Shown: one piece after another, positions 54,494 to 63,419 of the stretch
How positions within the stretch are numbered: the stretch's first letter is position 1
Layout: the number at the start of each line of letters is the position of its first letter
Source: Phaeobacter sp. 22II1-1F12B
GTDB lineage: Bacteria > Pseudomonadota > Alphaproteobacteria > Rhodobacterales > Rhodobacteraceae
Direction: 5' to 3'
Assembly: GCF_002210165.1 (NCBI RefSeq)
Contig: NZ_AQQP01000019.1
Coordinates: 1-64,000, forward strand
Length of the DNA: 64,000 nt
The notes under the pieces: generated by a model
What the model was told of the DNA's origin: nothing
Seen by the model: the letters and a program-made list of their open reading frames with translations, nothing else
Database searches by the model: none
Position numbers and translations under genes: made by a program

Positions 54494-55344
54494 GATATCT
54501 TGTCTTTGGCGCGACCGGGCAGGTGGCGCGGGAACTGGCCGACCATGACGGGGTGACCTGTCTTGGCCGCGATCTGGCGGATTTCACCGATCCCGAAGGC
54601 TGCGCCCGGCTGGTCGAGGAGACCGAGGCCGATGCGGTGATCATTGCCGCCGCCTATACCGCCGTCGATCGCGCCGAGGAGGAAGAGGCGCTGGCCGCAA
54701 CCGTCAATGCGACCGCCCCGGGGGCAATTGCTGCTGCGGCGGCGGCACGCGGTCTGCCGCTGGTACATGTCTCGACCGATTACGTCTTTGATGGCAGCGG
54801 CGACAGCCCGCGTTCCCCCGGTGAACCGGTGTCTCCGCTGGGCGCCTATGGCCGGACCAAGCTGGCGGGCGAGGACGCCGTGCGCGCGGCGGGCGGTCCC
54901 CATGCGATCATCCGGACCTCATGGGTGGTCTCGGCCCATGGCAGCAATTTCGTCAAGACCATGCGCCGCCTCGGGGCCGAGCGTGACCGGTTGACCATCG
55001 TGGCCGATCAGATCGGCGGGCCGACTCCGGCGGCGGATCTGGCGCGGGCCTGTCTTGCGGCGGCTGACGGGCTGGTCAAGGATCCGGCGCGCGGCGGCAC
55101 CTATCATTTTGCCGGGGCGCCGGATGTCAGCTGGGCGGATTTCGCGCGCGAGATATTTGCCCGCTCGGGCATCACCTGCGAGGTGGTGGATATCCCGTCA
55201 TCCGAGTACCCGACCCCGGCGAAACGGCCGCTGAACTCAAGGCTCGATTGCTCTGCGTTAGAGACTGATTTCGGCATCAAACGTCCCGACTGGCGGGACG
55301 GGTTGCAGGACATAATCGAAGAACTGGAGGCGCAGGGCGCATGA
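54490..55344 (+). CDS. rmlD: dTDP-4-dehydrorhamnose reductase
   Basis: It begins with GTG 54490 overlapping the rmlB stop (GTGA), so that the Rossmann motif [14 protein letters not shown] starts at residue 3. [36 protein letters not shown] (YxxxK) and IIRTSWVVS are RmlD signatures. 284 residues is usual. It makes dTDP-L-rhamnose with NAD(P)H. Confidence 0.95.
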   Translation: MRYLVFGATGQVARELADHDGVTCLGRDLADFTDPEGCARLVEETEADAVIIAAAYTAVDRAEEEEALAATVNATAPGAIAAAAAARGLPLVHVSTDYVFDGSGDSPRSPGEPVSPLGAYGRTKLAGEDAVRAAGGPHAIIRTSWVVSAHGSNFVKTMRRLGAERDRLTIVADQIGGPTPAADLARACLAAADGLVKDPARGGTYHFAGAPDVSWADFAREIFARSGITCEVVDIPSSEYPTPAKRPLNSRLDCSALETDFGIKRPDWRDGLQDIIEELEAQGA

Positions 55345-56213
55345 GCACACGCAAGGGCATTATTCTCGCGGGCGGATCCGGCACGCGGCTTTACCCGATC
55401 ACCATGGGCGTCTCCAAGCAGCTGCTGCCGATCTATGACAAGCCGATGATCTATTACCCGCTCTCGGTGCTCATGCTGGCAGGGATCCGCGAGATCTGCG
55501 TGATCACCACGCCGCAGGATCAGGAGCAGTTCCAGCGCACCTTGGGCGATGGCAGCCAATGGGGGGTCTCGCTGACCTACGTTGTGCAGCCCAGCCCCGA
55601 CGGTCTGGCGCAGGCCTATATCCTCGCCGAGAAGTTTCTCGATGGCGCGCCCTCGGCCATGGTGCTGGGCGACAATATCTTCTTTGGCCACGGCCTGCCG
55701 AAACTGATGGCGCGGGCCGATGAGCAGGGGCAGGGCGGCACTGTCTTCGGCTATCACGTGGCCGATCCGGAACGCTATGGCGTGGTAGCCTTCAACGCGG
55801 ATGGCGCGGTGCGCGAGATCATCGAGAAACCCGCCGTGCCGCCGTCGAACTACGCGGTGACCGGGTTGTACTTCCTCGATGGCAGCGCGCCGGAACGGGC
55901 GCGGCAGGTGCAGCCCTCGGACCGGGGCGAACTGGAAATTACCTCGCTGCTGGGACTCTACCTGAATGAGGGTCTGTTACAGGTCGAAACCATGGGGCGC
56001 GGCTATGCCTGGCTTGATACCGGCACCCATGCCAGCCTGCTCGATGCGGGCAATTTCGTGCGCACGCTCGAAGAACGTCAGGGGTTGCAGGCGGGCTGCC
56101 CGGAAGAGATCGCCTTTGATCTAGGCTGGATCACGCCCGAAGAGCTTCAGGCGCGTGCAGAGATGTTCGCCAAGAACAGTTATGGCGCCTATCTGGCTAA
56201 TTTGCTGAAGTAA
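55341..56213 (+). CDS. rmlA: Glucose-1-phosphate thymidylyltransferase
   Basis: GIILAGGSGTRLYPITMGVSKQLLP is the nucleotidyltransferase signature. YDKPMIYYPLSVLM, VLGDNIFFGHGL, EKPAVPPSNYAVTGLYF and AWLDTGTHASLLDA are diagnostic of RmlA. 290 residues, full length; it is the last gene of the rml operon. A terminator-like hairpin follows. Confidence 0.97.
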   Translation: MSTRKGIILAGGSGTRLYPITMGVSKQLLPIYDKPMIYYPLSVLMLAGIREICVITTPQDQEQFQRTLGDGSQWGVSLTYVVQPSPDGLAQAYILAEKFLDGAPSAMVLGDNIFFGHGLPKLMARADEQGQGGTVFGYHVADPERYGVVAFNADGAVREIIEKPAVPPSNYAVTGLYFLDGSAPERARQVQPSDRGELEITSLLGLYLNEGLLQVETMGRGYAWLDTGTHASLLDAGNFVRTLEERQGLQAGCPEEIAFDLGWITPEELQARAEMFAKNSYGAYLANLLK

Positions 56214-56221
56214 CGGCTCTC

Positions 56222-56244
56222 TCCGGTCGCCGGGGGCGACCGGA
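56222..56244. terminator. Terminator-like hairpin between convergent rmlA and export lipoprotein genes
   Basis: TCCGGTCGCC-GGG-GGCGACCGGA is a perfect 10-bp stem with a three-base loop, nine bases after the rmlA stop and eighteen before the end of the converging gene. There is no T-run, so it may be a weak or Rho-aided bidirectional terminator. Confidence 0.6.
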
Positions 56245-56261
56245 TCTCTCAGCCCCTCGGA

Positions 56262-57377
56262 TCAGAACGAGGCCGCCCGGCTGAATACGCCGAACAGGTT
56301 GCCGATCACGTTGGATACGGTGAGCGCGTCGTTGATCGGCGATTCGGTGGCGACGATCAGGTCATTGGGGTGGACTGCGAAATTCCGGGCCGAAAACAGC
56401 CCGTCGGCGCTGGTCAGGTCGACCGAGAAGACCACCCGCGTATTGCGCGGCCCCCGGGATCCGGCGCTGACCGCGCTGGACGGGTATTCGCGCAAGATCA
56501 GCAGCCCGCGCGGGTCGGCACGGTTGGGATTGACGCCGCCGATGATCGCGACCGCATCCATCGCCGACAGATCGTCGCGGGTGAACGGGTGCAGGTCCTG
56601 CGTGCCGGTGGCCCCGAAAGACAGGAAATAGCGCGGATCTTCTTCGACAAAGACCCGGTCACCGCCGACCAGCCGCGTATCCAGCGTGGGCCGGTCAAGC
56701 AGGGTTTCAACCGAGGTGCCATAGATCGACGAGCCTCGCACCAGCCGGATCTGAGGGTTGTTGATATTCGGGGCGACGCCACCGCCCGCCGCCAGCAGGC
56801 TCATCACCGTGTAATTGCGGTCGGGCATCGGGTAGCTGCCGGGTTCGGCGACACCGCCGACCAACTCCACCGAGTTATAGCGCCCTTCCTGAAGCCCCAC
56901 CACGACCTGCGCCGAGGGGATGATCGCCTCAAGCGCGCGCTGGATCTCTTCCCGGGCAAGGTCCTCGGTCTTGCCGATGACGCTGATGCTGCCAACGTAG
57001 GGCAGGTAGATCGTCCCGTTCGACGCCACCTTCATGGCCTCCAGCACGATATCCTTCTGCTCGGGCGAGGTCAGAAGCGAATTGTCGGAACTGTCCCAGA
57101 TGCGGATGTTGAGCAGATCGCCCGGCTGGATGACCTGGTTGCGGGGGCCCTGGCTCGCGTTGATCCAGCCCAGCCGTTCCTGCCGTCCGGTGGCGGGCCA
57201 CTTGGTGATCGTGGGCAGAAAGGCGCGGGTGACCGGGTAGACTGCGAAATTCGGCGCGGCATTGTCATATTCGCGTACCACGTCCTCGACGATCGGACCG
57301 CTGGCGGGCAGGCGTCCACATCCCGCCGACAGTAAAGCGAGCCCCAGCAGACAGGTGAGGCGGATCAGTTGGCGCAT
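56262..57377 (-). CDS. Polysaccharide export outer-membrane lipoprotein (Wza/KpsD-type, 371 aa)
   Basis: MRQLIRLTCLLGLALLSAGC is a lipoprotein signal with Cys20. The Poly_export domain starts at VIQPGDLLNIRIWD (about residue 105) and two SLBB-like regions follow (VELVGGVAEPGSYPMPDRN, ILREYPSS with DLIVATESP near the end). Such proteins form the octameric channel for capsule or EPS export and would work with KpsE/M/T encoded at 43373-46374. ATG 57377 is set by the signal peptide; the frame extends to 57464 without signal character. Confidence 0.9.
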   Translation of the reverse strand: MRQLIRLTCLLGLALLSAGCGRLPASGPIVEDVVREYDNAAPNFAVYPVTRAFLPTITKWPATGRQERLGWINASQGPRNQVIQPGDLLNIRIWDSSDNSLLTSPEQKDIVLEAMKVASNGTIYLPYVGSISVIGKTEDLAREEIQRALEAIIPSAQVVVGLQEGRYNSVELVGGVAEPGSYPMPDRNYTVMSLLAAGGGVAPNINNPQIRLVRGSSIYGTSVETLLDRPTLDTRLVGGDRVFVEEDPRYFLSFGATGTQDLHPFTRDDLSAMDAVAIIGGVNPNRADPRGLLILREYPSSAVSAGSRGPRNTRVVFSVDLTSADGLFSARNFAVHPNDLIVATESPINDALTVSNVIGNLFGVFSRAASF

Positions 57378-57481
57378 CGGTATGGTCGTCCCCCAGCCCC
57401 GGGGAGTCCCGAAAGGCGTTGCAATTTTCCTGCCGCAAGATACTGGCAGGCCAAGGACGGTCAACAGGAACCATCATCTCC

Positions 57482-58315
57482 ATGACGATTCAACGCATTC
57501 TGGTTCTGGGCGCAACAGGTCGGATCGGCACGATCCTGCGTGAAACCTGGGCGCCGGACATGGCGCTCTGGCAGGGGCGGCGGGAATTTACCGTGCCGGG
57601 CGGTGCGGTGCCTCTCGTCTTTGATCCGATTTCCCAGCAACAGGGTCTGATACAGGCCGGGCAGGGCTGTTCGACCGTGCTTTGCCTCGCCGGGGCGGTG
57701 CCGGGGCGTAATGACGCGATGGAGGACAATATCGCCCTTGCCCGGGCCGCCATCCGCATCGGGGCAGGGCTTGGCGCGCGGGTGCTGCTCAGCTCTTCGG
57801 CGGCGGTCTATGGCGCGCAACAGGGCCCGCTCGATGAAACCACACCGCCCCGCCCGGTGGCCGATTACGGCCAGGCCAAGCTGGAAATGGAACGCGAGGG
57901 CGCCCGCCTCGGGATAGAGCTGGGCGTGCCGGTAACTGCCTTGCGTATCGGCAATATCGCCGGAATTGATGCAATATTAGGCAACTGGCGTCCGGGCTTT
58001 GCGCTGGACCGCTTCCCCGACGGGCGGACCCCCCGGCGCAGCTATATCGGCCCGGTGACGCTTTCCCGCGTGATACAGTCTCTATGCAGGGCCAAAACCC
58101 TTCCCGATCTCCTGAACCTGGCCGCGCCAGAGGTGATCGAAATGGGTGCGCTGCTGGATGCGGCGGGCCTTGAGTGGGTCCCGCGCCCTGCGCCGGATCA
58201 TGCCATTGCCGAGGTTTCCCTTGCGACCACGCGGCTTGAGGGGTTCCACCCGCTGCCGCCCGAGGCTAGTCTGCCTGAAACAATGGTCGCCGAATGGCGC
58301 GCGCAGAGCAGATAA
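57482..58315 (+). CDS. NAD-dependent epimerase/dehydratase-like protein (277 aa)
   Basis: ILVLGATGRIGTIL is the nucleotide-binding motif; LLSSSAAVYGAQQG and VADYGQAKLEMER (YxxxK) give an SDR active site. Shorter than most sugar-nucleotide epimerases. It is probably transcribed with the phosphoglycosyl transferase 39 bases downstream, so a role in making the first sugar-nucleotide is plausible. ATG 57482 follows the ORF's unrelated leader. It is divergent from the export lipoprotein gene. Confidence 0.8.
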   Translation: MTIQRILVLGATGRIGTILRETWAPDMALWQGRREFTVPGGAVPLVFDPISQQQGLIQAGQGCSTVLCLAGAVPGRNDAMEDNIALARAAIRIGAGLGARVLLSSSAAVYGAQQGPLDETTPPRPVADYGQAKLEMEREGARLGIELGVPVTALRIGNIAGIDAILGNWRPGFALDRFPDGRTPRRSYIGPVTLSRVIQSLCRAKTLPDLLNLAAPEVIEMGALLDAAGLEWVPRPAPDHAIAEVSLATTRLEGFHPLPPEASLPETMVAEWRAQSR

Positions 58316-58354
58316 GAGGCCCCGAATGCCCGTAACAGACCCTGATATTTCCGC

Positions 58355-58984
58355 ATGACCTGGCGCAAGCGGCTGTTCGACCTGTTCTTTGTCGCGCTGC
58401 TGATCGTGATCCTCGCGCCGGTTCTGCTGGCGCTGCTGCTCTGGCTTTTGCTGCGCGAGGGGCGTCCGGTCTTTTACGTGGCTGAGCGGATGAAGGGGAT
58501 CGACCAGCCCTTCAACCTCTGGAAACTGCGCACCATGACCGTGGTCGAAAGCGATGCCGGGGTCTCGGGCGGCGACAAGAACACGCGGATCACCCCGACC
58601 GGGGCATGGCTGCGCGGCAAGCGGCTCGATGAATTTCCCCAGCTCTGGAACATCCTGCGCGGCGACCTCAGCTTTGTCGGCCCGCGCCCGCCTCTGCGCG
58701 AATATGTCGAGCGTTACCCCGAGGTTTATCGCGAGGTGCTGAAATCGCGCCCCGGCGTCACCGGGCTGGCCTCGATCTCCTATCATCGCCACGAGGCGGC
58801 GCTGCTGGCGCGCTGCACCACGCCCGAGGAGACCGACGCGGTCTATACCCGCATCTGCGTCCCGGCCAAGGCGCGGCTCGACCTGATCTACCAGCGGCAC
58901 CAGTCGATGTGTTACGATTTCGATCTGGTGTTCCAGACCATCGGCAACCTGTTCCGGCGGAACAGGGGACAGAATCGGGGGTGA
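58355..58984 (+). CDS. Undecaprenyl-phosphate sugar phosphotransferase, small type (209 aa)
   Basis: One N-terminal hydrophobic hairpin (LFDLFFVALLIVILAPVLLA, residues about 8-28) is followed by the bacterial sugar-transferase core: FNLWKLRTM, RLDEFPQLWNILRGDLSFV, GPRPPLREY and RPGVTGLASI. This is the monotopic phosphoglycosyl transferase fold (PglC/ExoY/C-terminal WcaJ), transferring a sugar phosphate to undecaprenyl phosphate and starting the repeat unit. It lies upstream of a WbpM/PglF-type dehydratase, a pairing that often means a 6-deoxy amino-sugar primer. Confidence 0.92.
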   Translation: MTWRKRLFDLFFVALLIVILAPVLLALLLWLLLREGRPVFYVAERMKGIDQPFNLWKLRTMTVVESDAGVSGGDKNTRITPTGAWLRGKRLDEFPQLWNILRGDLSFVGPRPPLREYVERYPEVYREVLKSRPGVTGLASISYHRHEAALLARCTTPEETDAVYTRICVPAKARLDLIYQRHQSMCYDFDLVFQTIGNLFRRNRGQNRG

Positions 58985-59236
58985 ATCGATGGGAGAGAGG
59001 GGTTTTCAAGCATTATGTTGCCGCTCAGCCGGAAATTGCGCAGTGGCCGCGCAACAAATGCAAAAGTATTTTGCACCCCCGGGAAAATGGTTTAGACAAC
59101 GGTACGTTAAATTGATTACACGGTCTTCTGCATCGTGCCATTCCGCCAAGGGGCCTTCTGGCGTGTCTGACGTCACGATGCGGGGTTTGGTCATCATGAA
59201 GTGCCCTTTGACTGTCGTGTGGGGGCGGCGGCCTGA
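58985..59236. promoter_or_regulatory. Intergenic region before the CapD-type dehydratase
   Basis: 252 bp with no convincing gene. An AT-rich stretch (GGTTTAGACAACGGTACGTTAAATTG, near 59090-59115, given in part) could hold a promoter for the dehydratase and yjb genes. Small frames here lack coding character. Confidence 0.35.
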
Positions 59237-61111
59237 ATGTTGAAACTCCTCAGTTCATTGTCCCGCAGGCAGAGAGGCTATGTCTTTCTCGCGATTGATC
59301 TGCTCCTGATCCCGCTTGCCCTGCTCTTTACCTATACCGTCCAGTCGCTGCCGATCTCGCCGCTTGAGGCACTCTGGCAGACCATGCCAAGCCTGCCCTA
59401 CCTGATGGCCATCGCCATCGCGGTCTCGTGGTGGCTGGGGCTGCCGATGGTCCAGCTCAATGCCTATGAACGCCACGCGGTGGCGCGCACCGCGATGCTG
59501 GCGGGCGTGCTGGTTGTCGCCTCGACCGGGCTGTCGCAAATCAGCGCGCAGGAACTGCCGCTTGGCACCCATGTCATGTTCGGCATCTCCTATTTCCTCT
59601 TCGTGGTCTGCAGCCGGGTCTTCCTGTTGCAGGTGGTCACCATGATCTATCGCCGTGCGCGGCCGCGCCGCCGGGTGCTGATCTACGGGGCCGGAACCAC
59701 GGGCACCCAGCTCGCGCAGGCGCTCAGGAATCATGACGGCATCGACCCGGTCGCCTTTGTCGATGACAATACCTCGCTTCAGGGCATGACGCTGCTTGGC
59801 CTGCCGGTGTTTCCGCCGGCCCAGATCGCCAAGCTGGTCAATGACCGCAACATCAACCGGGTGCTGCTGGCCATGCCCTCGCTCAGCCAGCCGAAACAGG
59901 CCCAGATCGCCCGGCGGCTGCAGAAGATGCGGCTCGAGGTGCAGACCCTGCCGTCCTTTGCCCAGCTGATCGGCGAAGAGGCCCTTGTCGACAAGCTGAC
60001 CCCGGTGGCACCGCAGAATTTCTTGGGGCGCAAATCGGCGGATGTGACGCTGGGCGACGCGGTGACCAGCTATCAGGGCCGGGTTGTGCTGGTTTCCGGC
60101 GCGGGCGGTTCGATCGGCTCGGAACTCTGCCGGCAGGTGCTGGCCTGCCAGCCCGCCAAGATCGTGCTTTATGAACTCTCCGAACTGGCGCTCTACACGG
60201 TGCATCAGGAACTGGTGCAGCTGGCCGAGGGCGGGCATATCGACATCGTGCCGGTGCTCGGCTCGGTCACCGATCCGCGGCAGGTGCGCAAGGTGCTCTC
60301 GGATCACCGGGTGCAGGTCGTGCTGCATGCGGCGGCCTATAAACACGTGCCGCTGGTCGAGGCGAACCCGCTGCCGGGTCTGGCCAACAATGTCTTCGGT
60401 ACCCAGACGCTGGCCCGCGAGGCGGCCGAGGTCGGGGTCGAACGCTTTATCCTCGTCTCTTCCGACAAGGCAGTGCGTCCGACCAACGTGATGGGCGCGT
60501 CCAAGCGGCTGGCCGAACTGGTTGTGCAGGATCTCGCTACCCGGCACGAGGACACGATCTTTACCATGGTCCGGTTCGGCAATGTGCTGGGCTCTTCGGG
60601 TTCGGTCGTGCCGCTGTTTCAGGAACAGATCAGCCGCGGGGGCCCGGTCACCGTCACCGATATCCGGGTGCGGCGGTTCTTCATGACGATCAGCGAGGCG
60701 GTGCAGCTGGTGCTCAAGGCCGGGTCCGAGGCGCGCGGCGGCGAGGTCTTCGTGCTCGACATGGGCAAGCCGGTCTCGATCCTGCAACTGGCGCGGCAGG
60801 TGATCGAAAGCGCCGGGTACACGGTGCGCGACGGCGATCACCCCGAGGGCGATATCGATATCGAGATCATCGGTCTGCGCCCCGGCGAAAAGATCGAAGA
60901 GGAACTCACCCTCTCCGGCGACCTGATCGGCACCCGCTATCAGAAAATCTTCTGCGCCCGCGAGGAACGGCTCTCGGAAATCGAGGTCGCGGCGGTGCTG
61001 CGGGGCCTGCGCCATGCGCTGGCCGCCAGCGACGAAGACGCCGCCCGGATGGTGGTGGCGCGCTGGGTCGAAGGCTTCGCGCGGCTCGAGACGGGACGGA
61101 AAACTTCCTGA
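59237..61111 (+). CDS. WbpM/PglF/CapD-type nucleotide-sugar 4,6-dehydratase (624 aa)
   Basis: Four membrane helices fill the first 150 residues (for example YVFLAIDLLLIPLALLFTYT). A first Rossmann motif VLIYGAGTTGTQLAQAL follows at about 152, and the catalytic SDR domain starts with VVLVSGAGGSIGSELCRQVL (about 287). HAAAYKHVPLVEANP and SSDKAVRPTNVMGASKRLAE show the M-x3-K variant in place of YxxxK typical of WbpM/PglF. It probably converts UDP-GlcNAc to the 4-keto-6-deoxy form for the initiating sugar made available to the phosphotransferase upstream. Confidence 0.92.
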   Translation: MLKLLSSLSRRQRGYVFLAIDLLLIPLALLFTYTVQSLPISPLEALWQTMPSLPYLMAIAIAVSWWLGLPMVQLNAYERHAVARTAMLAGVLVVASTGLSQISAQELPLGTHVMFGISYFLFVVCSRVFLLQVVTMIYRRARPRRRVLIYGAGTTGTQLAQALRNHDGIDPVAFVDDNTSLQGMTLLGLPVFPPAQIAKLVNDRNINRVLLAMPSLSQPKQAQIARRLQKMRLEVQTLPSFAQLIGEEALVDKLTPVAPQNFLGRKSADVTLGDAVTSYQGRVVLVSGAGGSIGSELCRQVLACQPAKIVLYELSELALYTVHQELVQLAEGGHIDIVPVLGSVTDPRQVRKVLSDHRVQVVLHAAAYKHVPLVEANPLPGLANNVFGTQTLAREAAEVGVERFILVSSDKAVRPTNVMGASKRLAELVVQDLATRHEDTIFTMVRFGNVLGSSGSVVPLFQEQISRGGPVTVTDIRVRRFFMTISEAVQLVLKAGSEARGGEVFVLDMGKPVSILQLARQVIESAGYTVRDGDHPEGDIDIEIIGLRPGEKIEEELTLSGDLIGTRYQKIFCAREERLSEIEVAAVLRGLRHALAASDEDAARMVVARWVEGFARLETGRKTS

Positions 61112-61224
61112 AGCGGGGGCGCGTTGATCCCGCCCCGTGCTTCATGATCTAACAACAAACAGCAGGTTCCGCCCCTCGACTGGCGCGGGGCGCAAAGCGG
61201 TGGACAGGCAAAGGCAAGCAAAGC

Positions 61225-63414
61225 GTGACTGAACGAGTATTTCCCCGGCGCCGCACCCGGCGCGCCGCGGCCCTGTTCCCGGCCATGCTGCTGGCCGCGC
61301 CGGTCATGGCGCAGGGGGCCGACCCGCTTGAACCAAGCCTCGATCTGCCGACCCCGCCGACGCTCAACTTCTATGGCTCGCCCGGGCTCATGGACATGCC
61401 CACCGCCGAGATGCTGCCCGACGGGCAGTTCACCACGACGATTTCGAATTTCGGCGGCCAGACCCGGCTGACCACTACCTTTCAGGCGCTGCCGTGGCTC
61501 TCGGCCTCGTTCCGCTACAACGGGATTCAGGACTGGAATTTCGGCGGTTTCGAAACCTATTACGACCGGGGCTTTGACGTGCGCTTCCGGCTCTTTACCG
61601 AAGGCCGCTACCGTCCCGCGCTGACCCTTGGCCTGCAGGATTTTGTCGGCACCGGGATCTACGCGGCGGAATATCTCGTCGCGACCAAGAATTTCGCCAC
61701 CCCCGGCTGGGGACCCGGAAGCCTGCCGGGACGGCTCAAGCTCACCGCCGGTGTCGGCTGGGGGCGGCTGGGCACCTACAACAGTTTCGGCGCGCCCTTT
61801 GGCGCCGACCGCCCGGCCTACAATCCGAACTCGACCGGCGGCAAGGTGGCCTATGACCAGTGGTTCCGGGGCGATGCGGCGTTTTTCGGCGGGATCGAGT
61901 GGAACCCCAACGAACGCTGGGGCTTCAAGGTGGAATATTCCTCGGATGCCTATAATTTCGAAACCGGGGTGACCTCGGTCTTCGAGCGCAAGTCGAACTA
62001 TAACTTCGGCGTCGAATACCAGGCGAGCGAGCGCACCCGGCTGGGGGCCTATTACATGTATGGCTCGGAAATCGGCATCACAGCCCAGTTCCAGCTGAAC
62101 CCGGCCGAACCCGCCAACCGGCTTGCCGCCCCGGCGCCGGTCGCGATTGAAAAACGCCCCGCTCGCGCCACCAACCCCGAGGCCTATGACACCGCATGGG
62201 CGAAGAGCACCTCGGCCGGGGTCGAATGGCGCGACCGTCTTGCGCCCGAGCTGCGCAAGGAAGGGATCGGGATCGATTACATCACCCTGTCCGGTTCCGC
62301 GGTCGAGCTGCGTTATCGCAACCTGCGCTACAATTCCCAGACCATCGCGGCGGGGCGCGCCGCGCGGGTACTGGCCCGGATGCTGCCGGCCTCGGTCGAG
62401 ACCTTCCACCTTGTGCCGATGTCCGGCGCGATCGGGCTTTCGACCATCACCATGCGCCGCTCGGATCTCGAGGCGCTGGAATTCGAACCCGATGCCACCG
62501 GCGCGCTGCTCGCGGTCACCGGCATCTCCGAAGCCGGGAAACTGCCGCCGACCGCGGTGCCCGGCGTGGCGCTCTATCCGAATTTCGCCTGGGGGATCGG
62601 CCCCTATTTCGATCCGTCCTATTTCGACCCGGACGTGCCGATCCGGATGGATTTCGGTGTGCAGATCCACGCCACCTATGAATTCTCCCCGACCTGGAAG
62701 ATCTCGGGCGAAATCCGCCACCGGCTCTTTGGCAACAATGCCGATGGGCGCGCCTCGAACTCGGTGCTGCCGCATGTGCGTACCGACCAGGTGCTCTATG
62801 CGCAGGAAGACACCACGCTCCACGATCTCTATATCGAGCATCGCCGCAAGGTCGCCCGCAACGTCTATGGCCGTGCCACGCTCGGCTATCTCGAACCGAT
62901 GTTCGCCGGTGTCTCGACCGAGCTGCTCTGGAAACCGGTGCAAAGCCCGCTAGGGCTTGGGGTCGAGGCGAACTATGTTCGCCAGCGCGCATACGACCAG
63001 CGATTCGGCCTGCAGGATTACTCGATCCTGACCGGCCATGCTTCGGCCTATCTCGAAATGGGGGGCGGGTTCGTTGGGCAGCTCGACGTTGGCCGCTACC
63101 TTGCGGGCGACGTGGGCGCGACCGTCAGCCTTGATCGGACCTTTGCGAATGGCTGGTCGGTTGGCGGCTGGTTCACCCTGACCGATGTCTCCTCCGAGGA
63201 TTTCGGCGAAGGCTCGTTCGACAAGGGCATCCGCTTCTCGATCCCGGTCAACTGGTTCTTTGGCAAGCCCACGCGGCAGAGCATCGGCACCGGCATCCGC
63301 CCGATCCAGCGCGATGGCGGCCAGCGGCTCGAAGTGCCCGGACGTCTCTACGGGCAGGTGCGCGACGCCCATGCCAAGGCGCTGCGCGGTGAATGGGCGC
63401 GGGTTTGGGAGTGA
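61225..63414 (+). CDS. yjbH: YjbH-family outer-membrane polysaccharide secretion protein (729 aa)
   Basis: A GTG start at 61225 is followed by a signal peptide (ARG-rich n-region, AALFPAMLLAAPVMAQG) with cleavage near residue 31. PTLNFYGSPGLMDMPTAEMLPDG is the YjbH family signature. The rest is predicted beta-barrel with alternating aromatic strands (for example GAYYMYGSEIGITAQF) and ends ...LRGEWARVWE. YjbH-type proteins belong to yjbEFGH exopolysaccharide operons. It is followed five bases later by yjbF. Confidence 0.9.
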   Translation: MTERVFPRRRTRRAAALFPAMLLAAPVMAQGADPLEPSLDLPTPPTLNFYGSPGLMDMPTAEMLPDGQFTTTISNFGGQTRLTTTFQALPWLSASFRYNGIQDWNFGGFETYYDRGFDVRFRLFTEGRYRPALTLGLQDFVGTGIYAAEYLVATKNFATPGWGPGSLPGRLKLTAGVGWGRLGTYNSFGAPFGADRPAYNPNSTGGKVAYDQWFRGDAAFFGGIEWNPNERWGFKVEYSSDAYNFETGVTSVFERKSNYNFGVEYQASERTRLGAYYMYGSEIGITAQFQLNPAEPANRLAAPAPVAIEKRPARATNPEAYDTAWAKSTSAGVEWRDRLAPELRKEGIGIDYITLSGSAVELRYRNLRYNSQTIAAGRAARVLARMLPASVETFHLVPMSGAIGLSTITMRRSDLEALEFEPDATGALLAVTGISEAGKLPPTAVPGVALYPNFAWGIGPYFDPSYFDPDVPIRMDFGVQIHATYEFSPTWKISGEIRHRLFGNNADGRASNSVLPHVRTDQVLYAQEDTTLHDLYIEHRRKVARNVYGRATLGYLEPMFAGVSTELLWKPVQSPLGLGVEANYVRQRAYDQRFGLQDYSILTGHASAYLEMGGGFVGQLDVGRYLAGDVGATVSLDRTFANGWSVGGWFTLTDVSSEDFGEGSFDKGIRFSIPVNWFFGKPTRQSIGTGIRPIQRDGGQRLEVPGRLYGQVRDAHAKALRGEWARVWE

Positions 63415-63419
63415 TCGAC

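Noticed and set aside
59255-62943. Very long minus-strand frames (586 and 667 residues) opposite the dehydratase and yjbH genes
   Set aside because: High-GC shadow frames of strongly supported plus-strand genes.
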